Source: Himantopus leucocephalus
Taxonomy: Eukaryota; Chordata; Aves; Charadriiformes; Recurvirostridae
Length of the DNA: 64,000 nucleotides
Direction of reading: 5' to 3'
Assembly (NCBI GenBank): GCA_003993805.1
Contig: RSEF01000031.1
Span: 56,353,631 to 56,417,630 of the forward strand
Shown here: positions 21,761 to 34,270 of the stretch, in pieces
Layout: every line of letters starts with the position of its first letter
How positions within the stretch are numbered: position 1 is the stretch's first letter
Translations under genes and position numbers: made by a program
Notes under the pieces: model-generated
Seen by the model: the letters and a program-made list of their open reading frames with translations, nothing else
Told to the model about the DNA's origin: nothing
Database searches by the model: none

Positions 21761-24700
21761 CTGTCATACCAATTCTGTATTACTGTCCTGCTTAGACTAC
21801 TGTCTTATTATTAAAAAAAGTAGAAATAATATACCTGTAATTATAGAATAAAGTGTATCATATTCTTTCCGTATATTTCTCTCCCTGGCATTGCACAATT
21901 ATGAAACATTTTTAAGGACCTGGCTTTTCATTTTATAAACAGCCAGCATATCCTATCACAGATTTCCCAGAGTAGGGTTTGAGATGAGCAGAAAATTACC
22001 AAGGTAAAACCAAAGAACATTTCCTTTTTGTTACGCTCAGATTCAAAGCTGCCAATAAGAATATATTTCACTGAGCAAAATACATCTTTATTATAAAAGA
22101 AGGTAGAAGGGGATGGTAGAGACCAAAAGATGTATTTTCAACTGTTGCCACTTCCTCTCATGAAGCTTTGGTGTTTGGATTTATTACTTTAAGACTTTAA
22201 ATGAGTTCCAGGGTCACAGATACATCAAAAAATAAGGAAAGTGCTGAGGAGGTTTGGAGGTAGCGGTAATGGCAAACTCTGACATCACTTGCAATATTTC
22301 CATAGTGCCAGGAACTCACTTTTCACACCATTCAAGATATGAAAGGTGGTACTCAAAGTCTTAATTAAAGCTGAACAGGTAACAAGCTTGAAGCCAAGAG
22401 CCAAAACAATCCCCGTCTCAAAAGATTGCCCAGAATGACCTGAGCAAGGACAGATCACTGCTCTTTATTCCTCCCTGCTCGAAGACAGAAAATGTGGAAC
22501 TCATCGGATTTCAGGACAGCAAATCTAAACATCAAGTAGAAACCTTCACATGGGTAGATATCCTCTTTTCCTGAGGTGTCAGACCTCTTGATCCCCTCAG
22601 TGCTCAGGTGTGGTCCATGCAGCCTTGCCTATTACAGAGAGGTTTTTCTCTGACCTCAGCAGGGCGCAGTCTGCCATTATTTGAATACTCTAGAGAATGT
22701 GGTGGGGACCCTGGGTAGCCGTTAAGATATGCCAGCATCCCCATCATGTAATTTACTGATTCTTTGGATGAAGTTAACTTGTTGTTAACCAGTTATCTTG
22801 AAGCAGTTATTAACTTAAGACATGCTAATACAAAAGCCACATGAATATTTGCATTGTATGTTACACAATACACTTATGTTTATAATTATTTACAGCATAT
22901 AAAATAAACAATGTGGTTAGAAAAATTCAGCTTTAGCTGCTTACACCAAATTGCATTTGAAAGGCTCTTGCTAATGAATGCAACCTGAGATGAAAGCACA
23001 TGAAAACCTACTTCCCAGCTAAGGAGCCTGTTAAAAACACATCCCCAGCAAGGGCAGATGGACAGAGGGAGCATAGTCCCCAGAGAACCAGAACAACAAA
23101 AGAGAATATCCCTATTGAAGCTGTGCTGGCTTCTGAGAGAAGTCCTTCCACATGGGTCAGGCAAGGAAGTGCTCTTTGATATGGGCAGAGGTAGTGGAAA
23201 GTCCACTCAAACCTGGGTGAGTCACTCTGAGATGACTAACATGAAAATGTGAAAAACCAGCACCACCACTACCACCAGTAACAAAACATTACGGCAAAGA
23301 CCCACCAGAGACCCAACCCTTAATGAAGAATCATTTCAAATGGGAATACAAGCTTAAGGATACACCAGTTAACCTCTTGCCCATTTGTGGGAAACAGAGT
23401 CACATACCAAAAGAAAAAGACCTTGGTGAACTTTAAGAAAAAGTCTCTGGCTTTAATCTAATTTTTTGGCTCTTGAGCACAAAAGCGTTACCTCTTCAGT
23501 TCCCTTGACAAACTTCAGAGAACAAAGAGGAGTCATTGACTAGTGTGGTTATATGGTCACTTTCTGCAGTCTCTGCTGTATCTGAAGAAATGAGAAAAAT
23601 CACAAACTGGATCACACTGAACAACCTCATTCTCTACTTGGCATTGGTAACTTGAGAGTCTATTGCCTGGCTGGCACGTGATCTTTCCTCAGTTATTTAC
23701 ATTGTCTCTGCAATTCTCCCTACAGGGCAGGTCTGTAGCAGCGTACAAGATCCTGCTTCCAGTGGGAATTAGATGTCAAGACAGAGTTGGACTTTAATGC
23801 GTTCTAACACTTTCAAATAAAAAGAAGACAACCACAAAACCACAAGTGCTACAGCAAAGAAAAAAGCCTGTTTACAAGGTCAAAGCAAATAGCAGCTCAG
23901 TCAGTGGAATGGCCTCTCAGCTTGGATTACTCCAGGAATGGACTAAAAATCCTGTTGTGAGCATTCAGCACGGATATCAGATGTCTTTCCAACCCTCCAT
24001 CTCAAGGTTACCTGACTGATTCTATCTGCTGGAGTCCTCATTAAACTGGTTACAGGGAACAGCCCTGGAGGAACTTCCTGCAGCCCTCTCCACCTGAGTT
24101 TCCTGTAGTTCTGCAGTGCCCCCTCAAAAACATCCAGCACAGGAAGAGCGGAAACAGACAGGCATTTGTTGACAACACAATGCCTTAGTTTACTTCTGAC
24201 GTGGACTGGAAAAATAAAAATGGTACTTACAAGCATTATTTCTGAGCTTTTAGTTTATCGTTCTCATGCTGTCAGCCAGGCCCCATCCTGATGTGGCCTG
24301 GCAAACACCGATCATCTTGAGCATCACAGACCTTTTAGCAAATTCTAACAATGGTGTCTTCAAATAAAGCCCAGTTTGGAAAGAATTTGAATATTTGATT
24401 AGTTGTTAGCTCATACCCTTGGAGCTGAAAAGAAATAATGTGAAGATCAGACATTAATGCAGACAATGCAAGAATGCCTGAGAAAATTTCCATTGCAGTC
24501 ATGTATGATACTACAGTTAAGACAGCACAACCCGTGGAAAATCTTCCCATTAATTAAATAACCCTACACCATTGCTGTCTCCAACAAGTGACTGATTCTG
24601 ACAACTCTAAATCTTTGGTGTCAGACTGCTCATGGTCCTTGAATGCCTCTTGATGCTTGTGCAAGACACAGACGTTTTCAGCTTCCATACAATGACATGA

Positions 24701-25254
24701 TCAAAAGAACATTAAGTGACAAGATAAGTAGTCCAGATAATAGCCCCTGGCAATCCTAGGTGTGTATGTGTCAGCTGAAGCCCTTGAAATACAAGATTTC
24801 TGCATACCCTCTATTTAGCTCACACATTACCACAGCTAGTGGTGGATGCTCAATGATTTTTCCGAGTTTTCAAGGTCACAGTGCCATCCTACATATTTTA
24901 AGCTTTTAAATGAAAAACTGTTTAGCAGGAGGCACTTCACTAGCATTCTTCCTCTCTCATGCAACCCTCAAGCAAAACCTTTGTGACTGAAGACTAACGG
25001 CAGCAATTTAGACACAGAGTACATGACATGTGATTAGACTAAACAAGTATCTTTTGGAAAACATCCACGCTAAACTTAACGTCCCAAATGGCAGAGAATC
25101 TTCCAAAAGCCATAGTAAGCTACTTCAGTGGTGAAAATCAGTTGTCAAAAAAAGCACTCTCTGCAAAAAGACTAGATAAGTATCCTTTTCATTTATTTTT
25201 TTCTATCTTCCCCTTTTAACTATGGGATATTGTTATGCACTTGAATGCTTACAA
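21761..25254. other. Non-coding stretch
   Basis: No gene, RNA or mobile element is recognised in 3.5 kb. A short CAC-rich run lies near 23258-23277. Frames up to 106 codons (22886-23206, minus) show no family resemblance. Confidence 0.55.
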
Positions 25255-25345
25255 AAGGACTTAAAGACCCTAATTATAGGCCGCAGGCAAACAGCCTTCT
25301 AAATTTCGCTTTGATGAGATAAATGGGTGAATTCCTTAAATTTCT
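25255..25345. promoter_or_regulatory. Candidate enhancer-like block
   Basis: CTAATTATAG at 25270-25279 (homeodomain) lies 30 bp left of CTTTGAT at 25309-25315 (TCF/LEF consensus), followed by a GATAA core. Two CpGs are kept in otherwise AT-rich sequence. Motif matches are exact but short. Confidence 0.25.
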
Positions 25346-28300
25346 CAGTGTAAGATTTTTTTTACAGACCTCAAATCATTCTCATGATTATGCCCTTCTC
25401 TTGTCACTCCTTCATTTGTAAATATCCCTTAAAAAAAAAAATCATCCTTTTATTCTACTTGTCTTGTACATGGTCTGCATATGCGACCTACTTTAGAGTA
25501 TCAGTTCCCTGCTTCTGCTGAGTTAAACTTCTTTGTGGCATTGACAGTGGCTAGTTTCACAGACAAATCTGGATAAAAAGGTACTGTTATTTGCCCAGAC
25601 TGAAAAGATTAGGCAAAGTTTGTATTACTTTACTTTTATCTTGATTATAGCTAACAACATAATAAGGTAACCTTAGTTCTTAGCCTATTAGCACAGTTCT
25701 TAGTTAACACAGGTAGCAAAATGTACCTGAAACAATGGGCAAATTCTTTGGCTATTAGTCTGTGCTTGCATAGCCACTCCTCAAGCAATAAACAAATTAA
25801 TTAAAGCTTGCTTGGGTATACCTCTGAGTGAAAAGCAGGCAAATCCTTAATGGCAAATGTTGTCTTACAAAATTTCTTTTTCTTTTTCCCTCAGAAGCGT
25901 CCTTCTTTCAGTGTACTTGTCATATTTTTTTGTTTACAAGCTGGCATATTGAAAAAACTTGTGCACAAAACTTGTCTTGTATGAACAAGGCAAACAGTAG
26001 AAAGGTGCATGAATATCAAGTTGCCATAGAAAGAGGCCTTATTGTTGAAATATCACGGGTGTATGTGGACTACCCATGAGAAAAAAACAACTTTCCCTAG
26101 CATCTCTGGCAGCTATTGCTATGTCAGTTGTTGTTACCTTCTTCAAATTAAAAAGTGTTGACTTGGGTGAAGAAACATGACTGGAAATTAAAGGATGGCT
26201 TTGTTTAGGAAGCATTTTTGTTTACTCTGAGGGGAATTTTTCATACAATAAGACAGTGAAACACAACTTTAGGGATTATGTCATGTTCTATGAAGTCATC
26301 AGTGCCGTTAAAGATATTGGAGGTGTACTAAAATAATACGTGGAAGCATATCTTCAAAAATTTTGGAGGCTGAATAAACTCCAGATGTTAGCTTTTCATA
26401 CCATCACAGACCAGTATGCGCTGAAACATTTGCCAGATAGAAAGCAGAAGCTTGTTGCAGCTGGTGATATCCTTTGATGAGATCAAGCTTTGGAAACACA
26501 ATAGTACCATTCAGTGTAGGAATTCTGTCATTTACTGTTGGTGAGATATGGTGCTTTCTTTACAGTGATCTTTCTTTATTCCCTTTGCGTGAGTTTTTGG
26601 AGCCGTGCAAATTCATCCCTTCCTCCAATGCAATCTCTCCGTTTCCTAAGACCCATGTAAAAGAGATTTTGGCAGAGTCCTGTTCCACACCTCCAGCTTC
26701 CGCTGTCCCATCCTGCTGACAGCACTGGCGAGGGATCTACAGCTGTTAATTTCTGTCATCAGTTTCTACATCTTCAGGTAGAAGTTCCTTATCACAGCAA
26801 AATGAGACCCTATGTGTCTTTACTTGTCTTCCTTTGTCATGTTTTTTATATGCTTACTGTCAAGATTATCTTCCCAATAGCTGGTCTGATAATGGAAGCC
26901 TAAATCTTCAGGTTAAACTTTCCTCTTTTGAGTTCCCTCTTCAGTTAGCACTATGTTGATCACAGTAGCGTTTAATATTAACATAAGATGTGAATGTCTT
27001 TTAAGCTGCTCTTAGAACCTCCTTTCAAGAATCAAGCCATATGAAGAAGTTAAGTTTTTGTCATATGAACACAGTTATTTGTGCTACGGCATTTGCACTC
27101 CAATACAAAGTGGGTTCAATGCTAACATTAAACCGCTTTTACTTGAGTGTAGTCTAAATACCTACATAGGCACTGATCAGCATCATTACAGACTAACTAA
27201 CACATACAACTACAAGGTGAGACAATACCTTAAGGTAAGAGGGTATACCAGCAATTTAATTATTTCAAGCAGCCTGGATCTGATGATTTTTCTTCTTGGG
27301 GGCTGAGGGAATTGGATGAGGAACCTTCTGAATCTTTATTTCTCAGAAAATCCACAGTGCATGGGCAAAGCACCAGAAAACATGAAAAGGGCAAAAGTAA
27401 CTTTTTAAAAGGGAAGAGAGGGACAGGTAAAAAGCAGGTGATCACCTTGACTGTTGTTTCTGGAAACATAACAGAATAAATACTCATACTACTTGTACCA
27501 CCTGGATGCCAGAAATGAACAGCCAGTAGATTTGTCTAGAAGAAGCTAAGACAAATCGAATAAACTAGCTTTTGTCATGATTCCATGAACCTTGTTACTC
27601 TTAGAAACAGCATATCTATATCATGAATTAATTATAGCATTTGATGCACTTTGTACAATATTCTTATAAGCAAACTATATATATATAAGAAAATACTATA
27701 ATCTGCTTGAAAACTGTCAGAGACATTGATCGTGGAGGGTACTTATTGGTTCTTCGTGTCAAACAGAAAGAAATTCTCAAGTAAGATTTTATGTGTGTTT
27801 TTCAATATTTTATTAATTTGGTTGTGATTGTTTTCATTTGGTTCCAAGTATTTTCCTTAGCAAAACTGACGAAGGAATAAAGTATGCATATTAAATTTGC
27901 ACACAATAATCCTCATATACTTGTTGGTGAGAAGGAGTAGACTGAAAATGATCTTGATATTTTGAAAGGAAAAAACGGGGCTGAGAGCCATATTTTCCTT
28001 TGGCAGGAATGATCAGCTGCACAAATACAGGTACAGAGCTTGTGGTTGGAGAGAAAAGAGTCTGGGAATGGGTGGTGGCTTACAAGCTTAACATGCTATT
28101 ACAAGAAAAGAGTTAACACTATCCTGGGACACCTGAAAAATAATTGCATCCTGAAAAACAAGTGAAATAGTCCTTCTGCTCTACTGGCATGGCCTCGATT
28201 GGAATTTTGCACCCAGGTTTTTTGCACAGAACTTCAAGAAGTGGCTCAACTGAAGAAAAATGAGGAGAGAAAAAAGAACAATTAAAGTTCTAGAAACATA

Positions 28301-29038
28301 ACTTGCAAGGAATGACTGAAATTCTGAAGAATCTCTTTGAAATATTTCTTTGACATAATATCTTGGGAGAGTCCAAGACTCAGGAAGGCCTGAAGGTGAA
28401 ACACCATGAATTTGTTTTTGAACTCATCACTGAAGAACTGAAAGGTCAAGGTCACAATCTCCATGTGGTGTCACATCCAAAGGAAAAGTTATATACATTT
28501 TATTATTCACATGCACTGGACGCTTGCCTTTTAGGTAGGAAACAGTAGCTTTTCAGAGTTTTTCATGTTATCACATGCCTACCACTCTGACTTGTAATTG
28601 TTATATAGATCATTATTTCATATTACAAAATGTTTAGTAATAGGAATATTGTTATTTATTAATCAATGGACATGAATATATTCTCACAATTCCATAGCAT
28701 GGAATGAGTTAGAAAAAACAGATATGGAGAATATATATATATGTACATCTATAACTGTACTTTTATTTTTGTTTCTTTTTTGCCTTTTCCTTTTTTTCTG
28801 TTCCTCTTTTTAGAATTCTGCTGTGGAACTTGTACTCTTTCCTCCTTGTCACATTCTCCCCTTTGGTACACCATGTTCAGAGCAACTTAATCACAAACCC
28901 AAGCAGAGGTAGACAAGAAGATCAGTATCAGGCAACTAACCATTTAGAAGACCTGTCCCAACAAAAACTGCATGTTTTGAACACTCAACCCCACATGCTT
29001 CTGCAATCTTTCATTTCATAGAGCAACACTTTTCTTTC
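25346..29038. other. AT-rich non-coding stretch
   Basis: No gene is recognised. It contains short (AT)n runs at 27675-27687 and 28731-28742 and A or T runs near 25431-25441. Near 26190-26480 the plus strand has about 50 open codons followed by a stop and another short open run, but nothing identifiable. Confidence 0.55.
28731..28742. repeat. (AT)6 dinucleotide run
   Basis: A short, uninterrupted AT dinucleotide run in AT-rich sequence. Confidence 0.8.
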
Positions 29039-29163
29039 AGGTTGGATGGGGCTTTGAGCAACCTGGTCTAGTGGGAGGTGTCCCTGCCCACAGCAGGGGG
29101 GGTTGCAACTAGATGATCTTTAAGGTCCCTTTCAACTCTAACTGTTCTATGATTCTGTGATTC
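29039..29163 (+). mobile_element. CR1 LINE 3' end
   Basis: The copy starts at GGTTGGATGGGGCTTTGAGC, passes through the CR1 3' region (GGGAGGTGTCCCTGCCCA, AGATGATCTTTAAGGTCCC) and ends in a mutated octamer array, GTTCTATGATTCTGTGATTC. It is strongly 5'-truncated. Confidence 0.93.
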
Positions 29164-30298
29164 ATTTTCATGTTTCCAGCCTCTGTAATTCAGTGGGTAG
29201 ATTCATGTGCCTACACATAGGCATGTAACACCTAAAGGTATTCAAAAGTGTATGTACATCTACAAATACCCCAGCTGTCCTCCAGCTATGCTCCGAAGAG
29301 GGTAGGTCTCCCATAGGTCCTCTTATGTATTTTACAGCCTTAAACAAAGGCCTCTGACATTCAGAGGTGTCTAAAACAGTATTGGAGAGATAGGATTAGG
29401 CACCTGAATCACTCCCAGTGTCTCATACTGCATGCGCTTGCCATAAATTTTTAGTAAAATAATGGTTTTATTCATCTCACAATTTTATTTACATCTTATA
29501 ACAAAAACTAACCCATGATCATTTAATTATCTCAATTATACACATTATTATTTGTAATAAAGGCATCATAATGGCGTCACACCTAACACCTTTCATGAAG
29601 GTCCCTGTTAAGCAAAAGGGACGTTTCACCAGCTGTTCATATTTCCCCAGCCTGCAACATTTGGCTGGCACAGGACAAGGCTGGGTTAGATACATGAGCC
29701 GGCACTGGAGAACCAGCCCAGATGCAGAAAGCTGTGCATTGCCCTATCCGAGTTTCTGCCCTGCTTCTCTCACGCTATGGTATTTGCTGCTCCTGATGTT
29801 GAGCCAGCACACTTATGGCTGGTGCTATCACCTCTAGAGCACAGACCACCAAGCCGCATAACAATATATAAAGGCTCTGAACTGCGGCCTCTCACTGTCT
29901 GCAAATCTCTGCCTTGCTCACGTGCATGTTGGGCAACTATCAGCAAGTGGTTTTAATTTGAAGCAAGTATTACTCAACAGATTACAGGCTCCTCCTCTCT
30001 CAGTATTACATGTTTGGTGCACCCATTGCATTTAATTATGCTCCTACTGATACACTCTTCCACTGGGGCTCAACACATTTTTTTTGCACTCTTACTTATT
30101 AAGTGCTTGCATCCCTTGTCACAGGCTATAAACAAGTCGCAAACAGCATCATGAGGAGGACAAGTCGCCACAGGGCACCCTTTCCCCCACATGGGCAAAG
30201 AGTGGGGTTTCATCATAGCTGAGCATTTCACTCTTCATCCCTTTGACTTTCTGCAGCAGTGCAGCAGTGTCAGAAACATGACAATAATGAGCTGGGCT
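29164..30298. other. Non-coding stretch between two CR1 ends
   Basis: About 1.1 kb without a recognised gene. The two flanking CR1 ends share orientation but are independent insertions, since each has its own 3' terminus. Confidence 0.55.
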
Positions 30299-30440
30299 GG
30301 AGGTGTTTAAGGCCAGGATGGATGGGGCTTTGAGCAACCTGGTCAAGTGGGAGGTGTCCCTGCCTGTGGCAGGGGGTTTGGAACTAGATGATCTTTAAGG
30401 TCCCTTCCAACCTAAACCATTCTATGCTTCTATGATTCTA
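30299..30440 (+). mobile_element. CR1 LINE 3' end
   Basis: The copy starts at TGGAGGTGTTTAAGGCCAGG, runs through GGGAGGTGTCCCTGCC and AGATGATCTTTAAGGTCCC, and ends in ATTCTATGCTTCTATGATTCTA. The octamer array carries one substitution. It is 5'-truncated. Confidence 0.94.
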
Positions 30441-33400
30441 CACCTGGCACAGGACACATCCCTCCCAGAAGAGGGGTGAAATGCAAAGATGCCTCAGAGC
30501 TTGCAGTGGGAATAGTGTAACCACACCTTATCCCTTTCCTGGACCTCACTCAAGAGAAAATGAAAGGCCATCAGTCACTAGAGAAAAGGAAGGAACTGCA
30601 CTAGGTTATCTTGTCCCTGGTTCTGTTTAATGCAAAGAAAATGCTCTATGGCACACAGGATAGCACCATAAATAACTTTTTGGTTGAAGTCACCAAGAAT
30701 GATCTATGCTATAAGGATTTTAAAAAGGACATGCACATACTTCAGTCATGTCCAGATGAGCACACTAAAGAAAGTAATCATTCAAGGTGATACTATCCCA
30801 GGGTCTGCAATAAGGATGCCTTTGAAGCAATTCACATCTTCCTCCAATGACACATAAGTGCTCTCCCTCCTCTGCTCCTTGTGGGTGCTGTTATCCTGGA
30901 GTAAAAGGGCCTCAATTCATTGACTTTTCCTTTATCTTGTAGAATTTTATGTTATATAGATATCCAAACACTCATTTAACATCTATAATTAATCTTAATT
31001 CTATATTCCTTAATGTTGGTAAGCCCTCACAACCGTATACACAAAGCTAAGACCCTGAGGCTCAGTGTTACGTTCTCAAGAACATACAAGCATCCTCTAG
31101 TTCTTTGTAGGATGGGTTGTAAACATCTGCTCTTCTGTTCTTAGTCTTTCCAGTTGACAACCACTGAATTAATTCCCATGGTTCATTATCTTGATTGAAT
31201 AATAGCTGTTGATTTTAAGAGTGCAGAAGTTCTTCCACAATATCCTCTAAAATTGCAGGTCAGGTTACTCAGCTACTCAGGCTCTGTACATCTGATCCCC
31301 AAGAGAGATCAGCAAAGAAACCTTTCACCCTCATACCACAAATCATTCTTCCAGGTCCTTCAGCAAATAACACAATTTGATTTATAGCAATGAAGCATAT
31401 CAGGAGGGGAATCAGAGGTAAGAATTGTCAACAGTAGATATTGCCACAACCAGAAGCCACTAATTGCATAGCGGTAAATCTGCTTTCAGAAGTTCGTTGT
31501 AGCTCTCAGTTGCTCCACAGGTTGCTGAGTAGCAATGGTAGTTGTACATAGCAACTGCTCTTCCTGTTTAAATAAACCACAAGTGCCCAGAGACTGTATC
31601 AATAAATCACAGACGAGAATTGGGACTTCATTCAAGGTGCTATTTCACATTCACAGCCAGCTTTTACTTGGCCTTTAATTTTTTTTTTTTTTGCTAATAT
31701 TTATTTCTCCTTACTTTCAATTTGGTCAATTTCTTTATTTGGTTTCCCACACAGGCATGTGTCATACCTCTGCCAAAAAGCCTAGCAAAAATGTTCTTTT
31801 TCCATTTACATTAAAACAACACTAAGCAAGGCCCACAGTTCTGTGTGTATTTGCTTGCTACCTTGAGGAAAAAAGGGAATTTATGGGTTTGATTTTTACT
31901 TTATTTTTCAGTGGCACATTTTCCACTAAGGATTTCACTATGTTGTCAATATTTTTAGTACATTATTATATTTTTATGCATTTCATGAGTATACCAATGA
32001 ACAAGACTTGGACTTGCTCATGTTTGGCTTAGCCCTTCTTTTAGAAAAATCACTCCATGCCTTGCCATTTATTTGTATCATTTTTTTACCACAGTTTCTC
32101 TGGTATGAAATAAGTGCCTGTCTTTCGTAACCATAGAGACTAGCTGTGACAATAAGCACAGGCTCTGTGCATCTTTGTTTTCCACTGAAAATTTTCTTGT
32201 GTCCGAACCCGGTTTTAATAAAAACTCTGAATTCATCAGCTGATATTTCTATGTTTACCTGTTTGATTATATAATAAAACTGTGCTAATAGGCATATTGG
32301 TGGTTACGAAAAAGGAAAAAGAGAAAGAGAGGGAAAGAAGGAGCAAAAAAAGGTATGTTTTGTCCTAATGCCACAGATTATTCTGTTGGCTTATCAGATT
32401 GATAATAATAAAGTAAATAAGAGAAGAGTCAGAGACAATACTTTCCAACACTTGTAAATAGTGAGCAATAATATACACGTACCAGCATATGTTTTGCTTT
32501 TCACTCTATATGTGAAAATCATCTGCATAATTGGCATTCTTCGATGCTGTTCTGGGCACTTCACCCTTGGTCCTTCTCCCTGGTTCTCCAAAGCAGAGAA
32601 AACATGTTCCACTTTCTGCTGTGCTGTGGGGTCCTCTGAGCTACAGCAAAGTGCATTGCTGGCAGTGAGCTGCCAATATTAGTCGCTGCTGTTGGCTGAA
32701 AAGGTGGATGGAAAGCCTGTGGAGCTTATGTCTAGAAGAACATACTTGAACCATGAACTCAAGCAGTTTGCTTATTCATTTGGTCAAAGAGATGGTGGGG
32801 TGACGGCCTTACAAATAATCAACCATGGTCCTGCTCATGGTCATGTTCTGCCTCTGGACACACCTGGCTCCAGCTCTAGGCAGATGAAAGCCTCCTGGAC
32901 AGCTTTCCTGGACAACTGAGTCCTCAGCCTGACAGAAATCCAACATGTAAATATCCTTTTGAAGCTGACGTTCAATCTTTCCCCAAAGCTGGGAAATGCT
33001 GTATGCTCTCAGGAGAGAAGGGGGCACTGTGCATATAAGTTAAGTACCAATAAGAAGATGGTATCACAGGAGATAAACAATGAAATGGTCTTCTCATTTC
33101 AGCAGTGCAGGCAAAGCACAGGAAAGCTGCCCCCAGCCCCAGGGGAATGGGAACTCGGACCCTCGCTACTGGCAGGGATCGACAAGATGAAAGGGAAACG
33201 GAGCAGCAGCTGAAACAACAGCAGCAATGGAAGTGGGAGAGAAGGGAAGGGAAATGAAAATGAGGAACAGAGGCTACTAAAGCAGACAGAAACAATTCAG
33301 GCTTTATTTCCTGAACTTTGGGATTTGAATTTTCCTCTCAGTAAACAGCATTTTTGGTAACAGGAATGAGCAGTGTTCTGAGAAACTGTTTCAACATGGT

Positions 33401-34250
33401 GTATGTCAGAAACTAAAAGTTATGAAGTACAATCCTGCATACAGCTCTCTCTTAGTCGCAGGTCCTGTATACCTCCAGACTTGTGTTTCCTACGTTCTCT
33501 ATCCAATAAAACAGGGCACAGAGCACACAGACAGCACACACAATATCTTTATCTTTTTGGACTCGTGGTTTTGACAACATTTTCTTGCTGAAGCTATCAG
33601 TGCTGTAACTGACCTCCTCAACGTAAAATGTCAACTTTCTAGTACCAAGCTCGTTTAACCCATCATTGGTGTCCCAGCAAAGAGCTTGCAAAAGCTCCCC
33701 ATTTGAAAACCGTTCATGATATTTTAGTGGTTTGCCTTTTTTCAGAAAACTGAAGGGAGAGCTGCCTGTGAACTGCAGTCAGATCCAAAGCATAGCACTG
33801 TCCCCCTTTGCAGAGCATTTTCTGATAATGTTTTGGAGGGATATGGTGGGAAATTCTCAAGAAAGGATAAATATTAACTGACATTGTTGGCTTCTTTCTC
33901 CATCTCTCTAAAATATTTTTTTCTGGCACAAAATATTTATTTCCTGTCACGATTGTAGTTTCTTCTAGTTGGGATATTTTGTTACCAGCATTAAGTTCCC
34001 ACCTGAAGTAGTGCTAACAGACCATTCCCCTTGCCAGTTCCTTGAAGTGTGATTCCCCTGTGTTACATTTCCCACTTCAAACTCAAACTTCTGGCACTGT
34101 CTTTTGATGGTCTTTTGACATTTTTCTATATTCCTCCAAACTGTTCAGGTGAAAATTTTCAAGTGATACTGCTTTTCCAACAGAAAGCTGAAGCTTTGAC
34201 TTAAGAATATTAATCATACAAACAACAGACATCCAAGAACATCGGCTGAC
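30441..34250. other. Non-coding stretch
   Basis: No gene is recognised in 3.8 kb. It contains a T-run near 31679-31692 and a purine tract at 32308-32352. Overlapping frames at 32394-33295 on both strands, up to 107 codons, are not recognisable. The GA-rich patch at 33180-33270 explains the minus-strand serine/phenylalanine-rich frame. Confidence 0.55.
32308..32352. repeat. Purine-rich tract
   Basis: Almost all bases are A or G on the plus strand, with GAAAGA-type units and no exact period. Confidence 0.75.
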
Positions 34251-34270
34251 TAATCAATTGATTGATTGTC
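34251..34270. promoter_or_regulatory. Nested PBX/HOX-type sites
   Basis: A perfect palindrome AATCAATTGATT at 34252-34263 overlaps an exact TGATTGAT at 34259-34266, the PBX-HOX composite consensus, followed by TTGTCA. It is a compact cluster of TALE/homeodomain-type sites. Functional meaning is unproven. Confidence 0.25.

Noticed and set aside
26190..26480. Possible short pseudogene on the plus strand
   Set aside because: About 50 open codons, then a stop and another short open run, with no recognisable protein family; well within chance.
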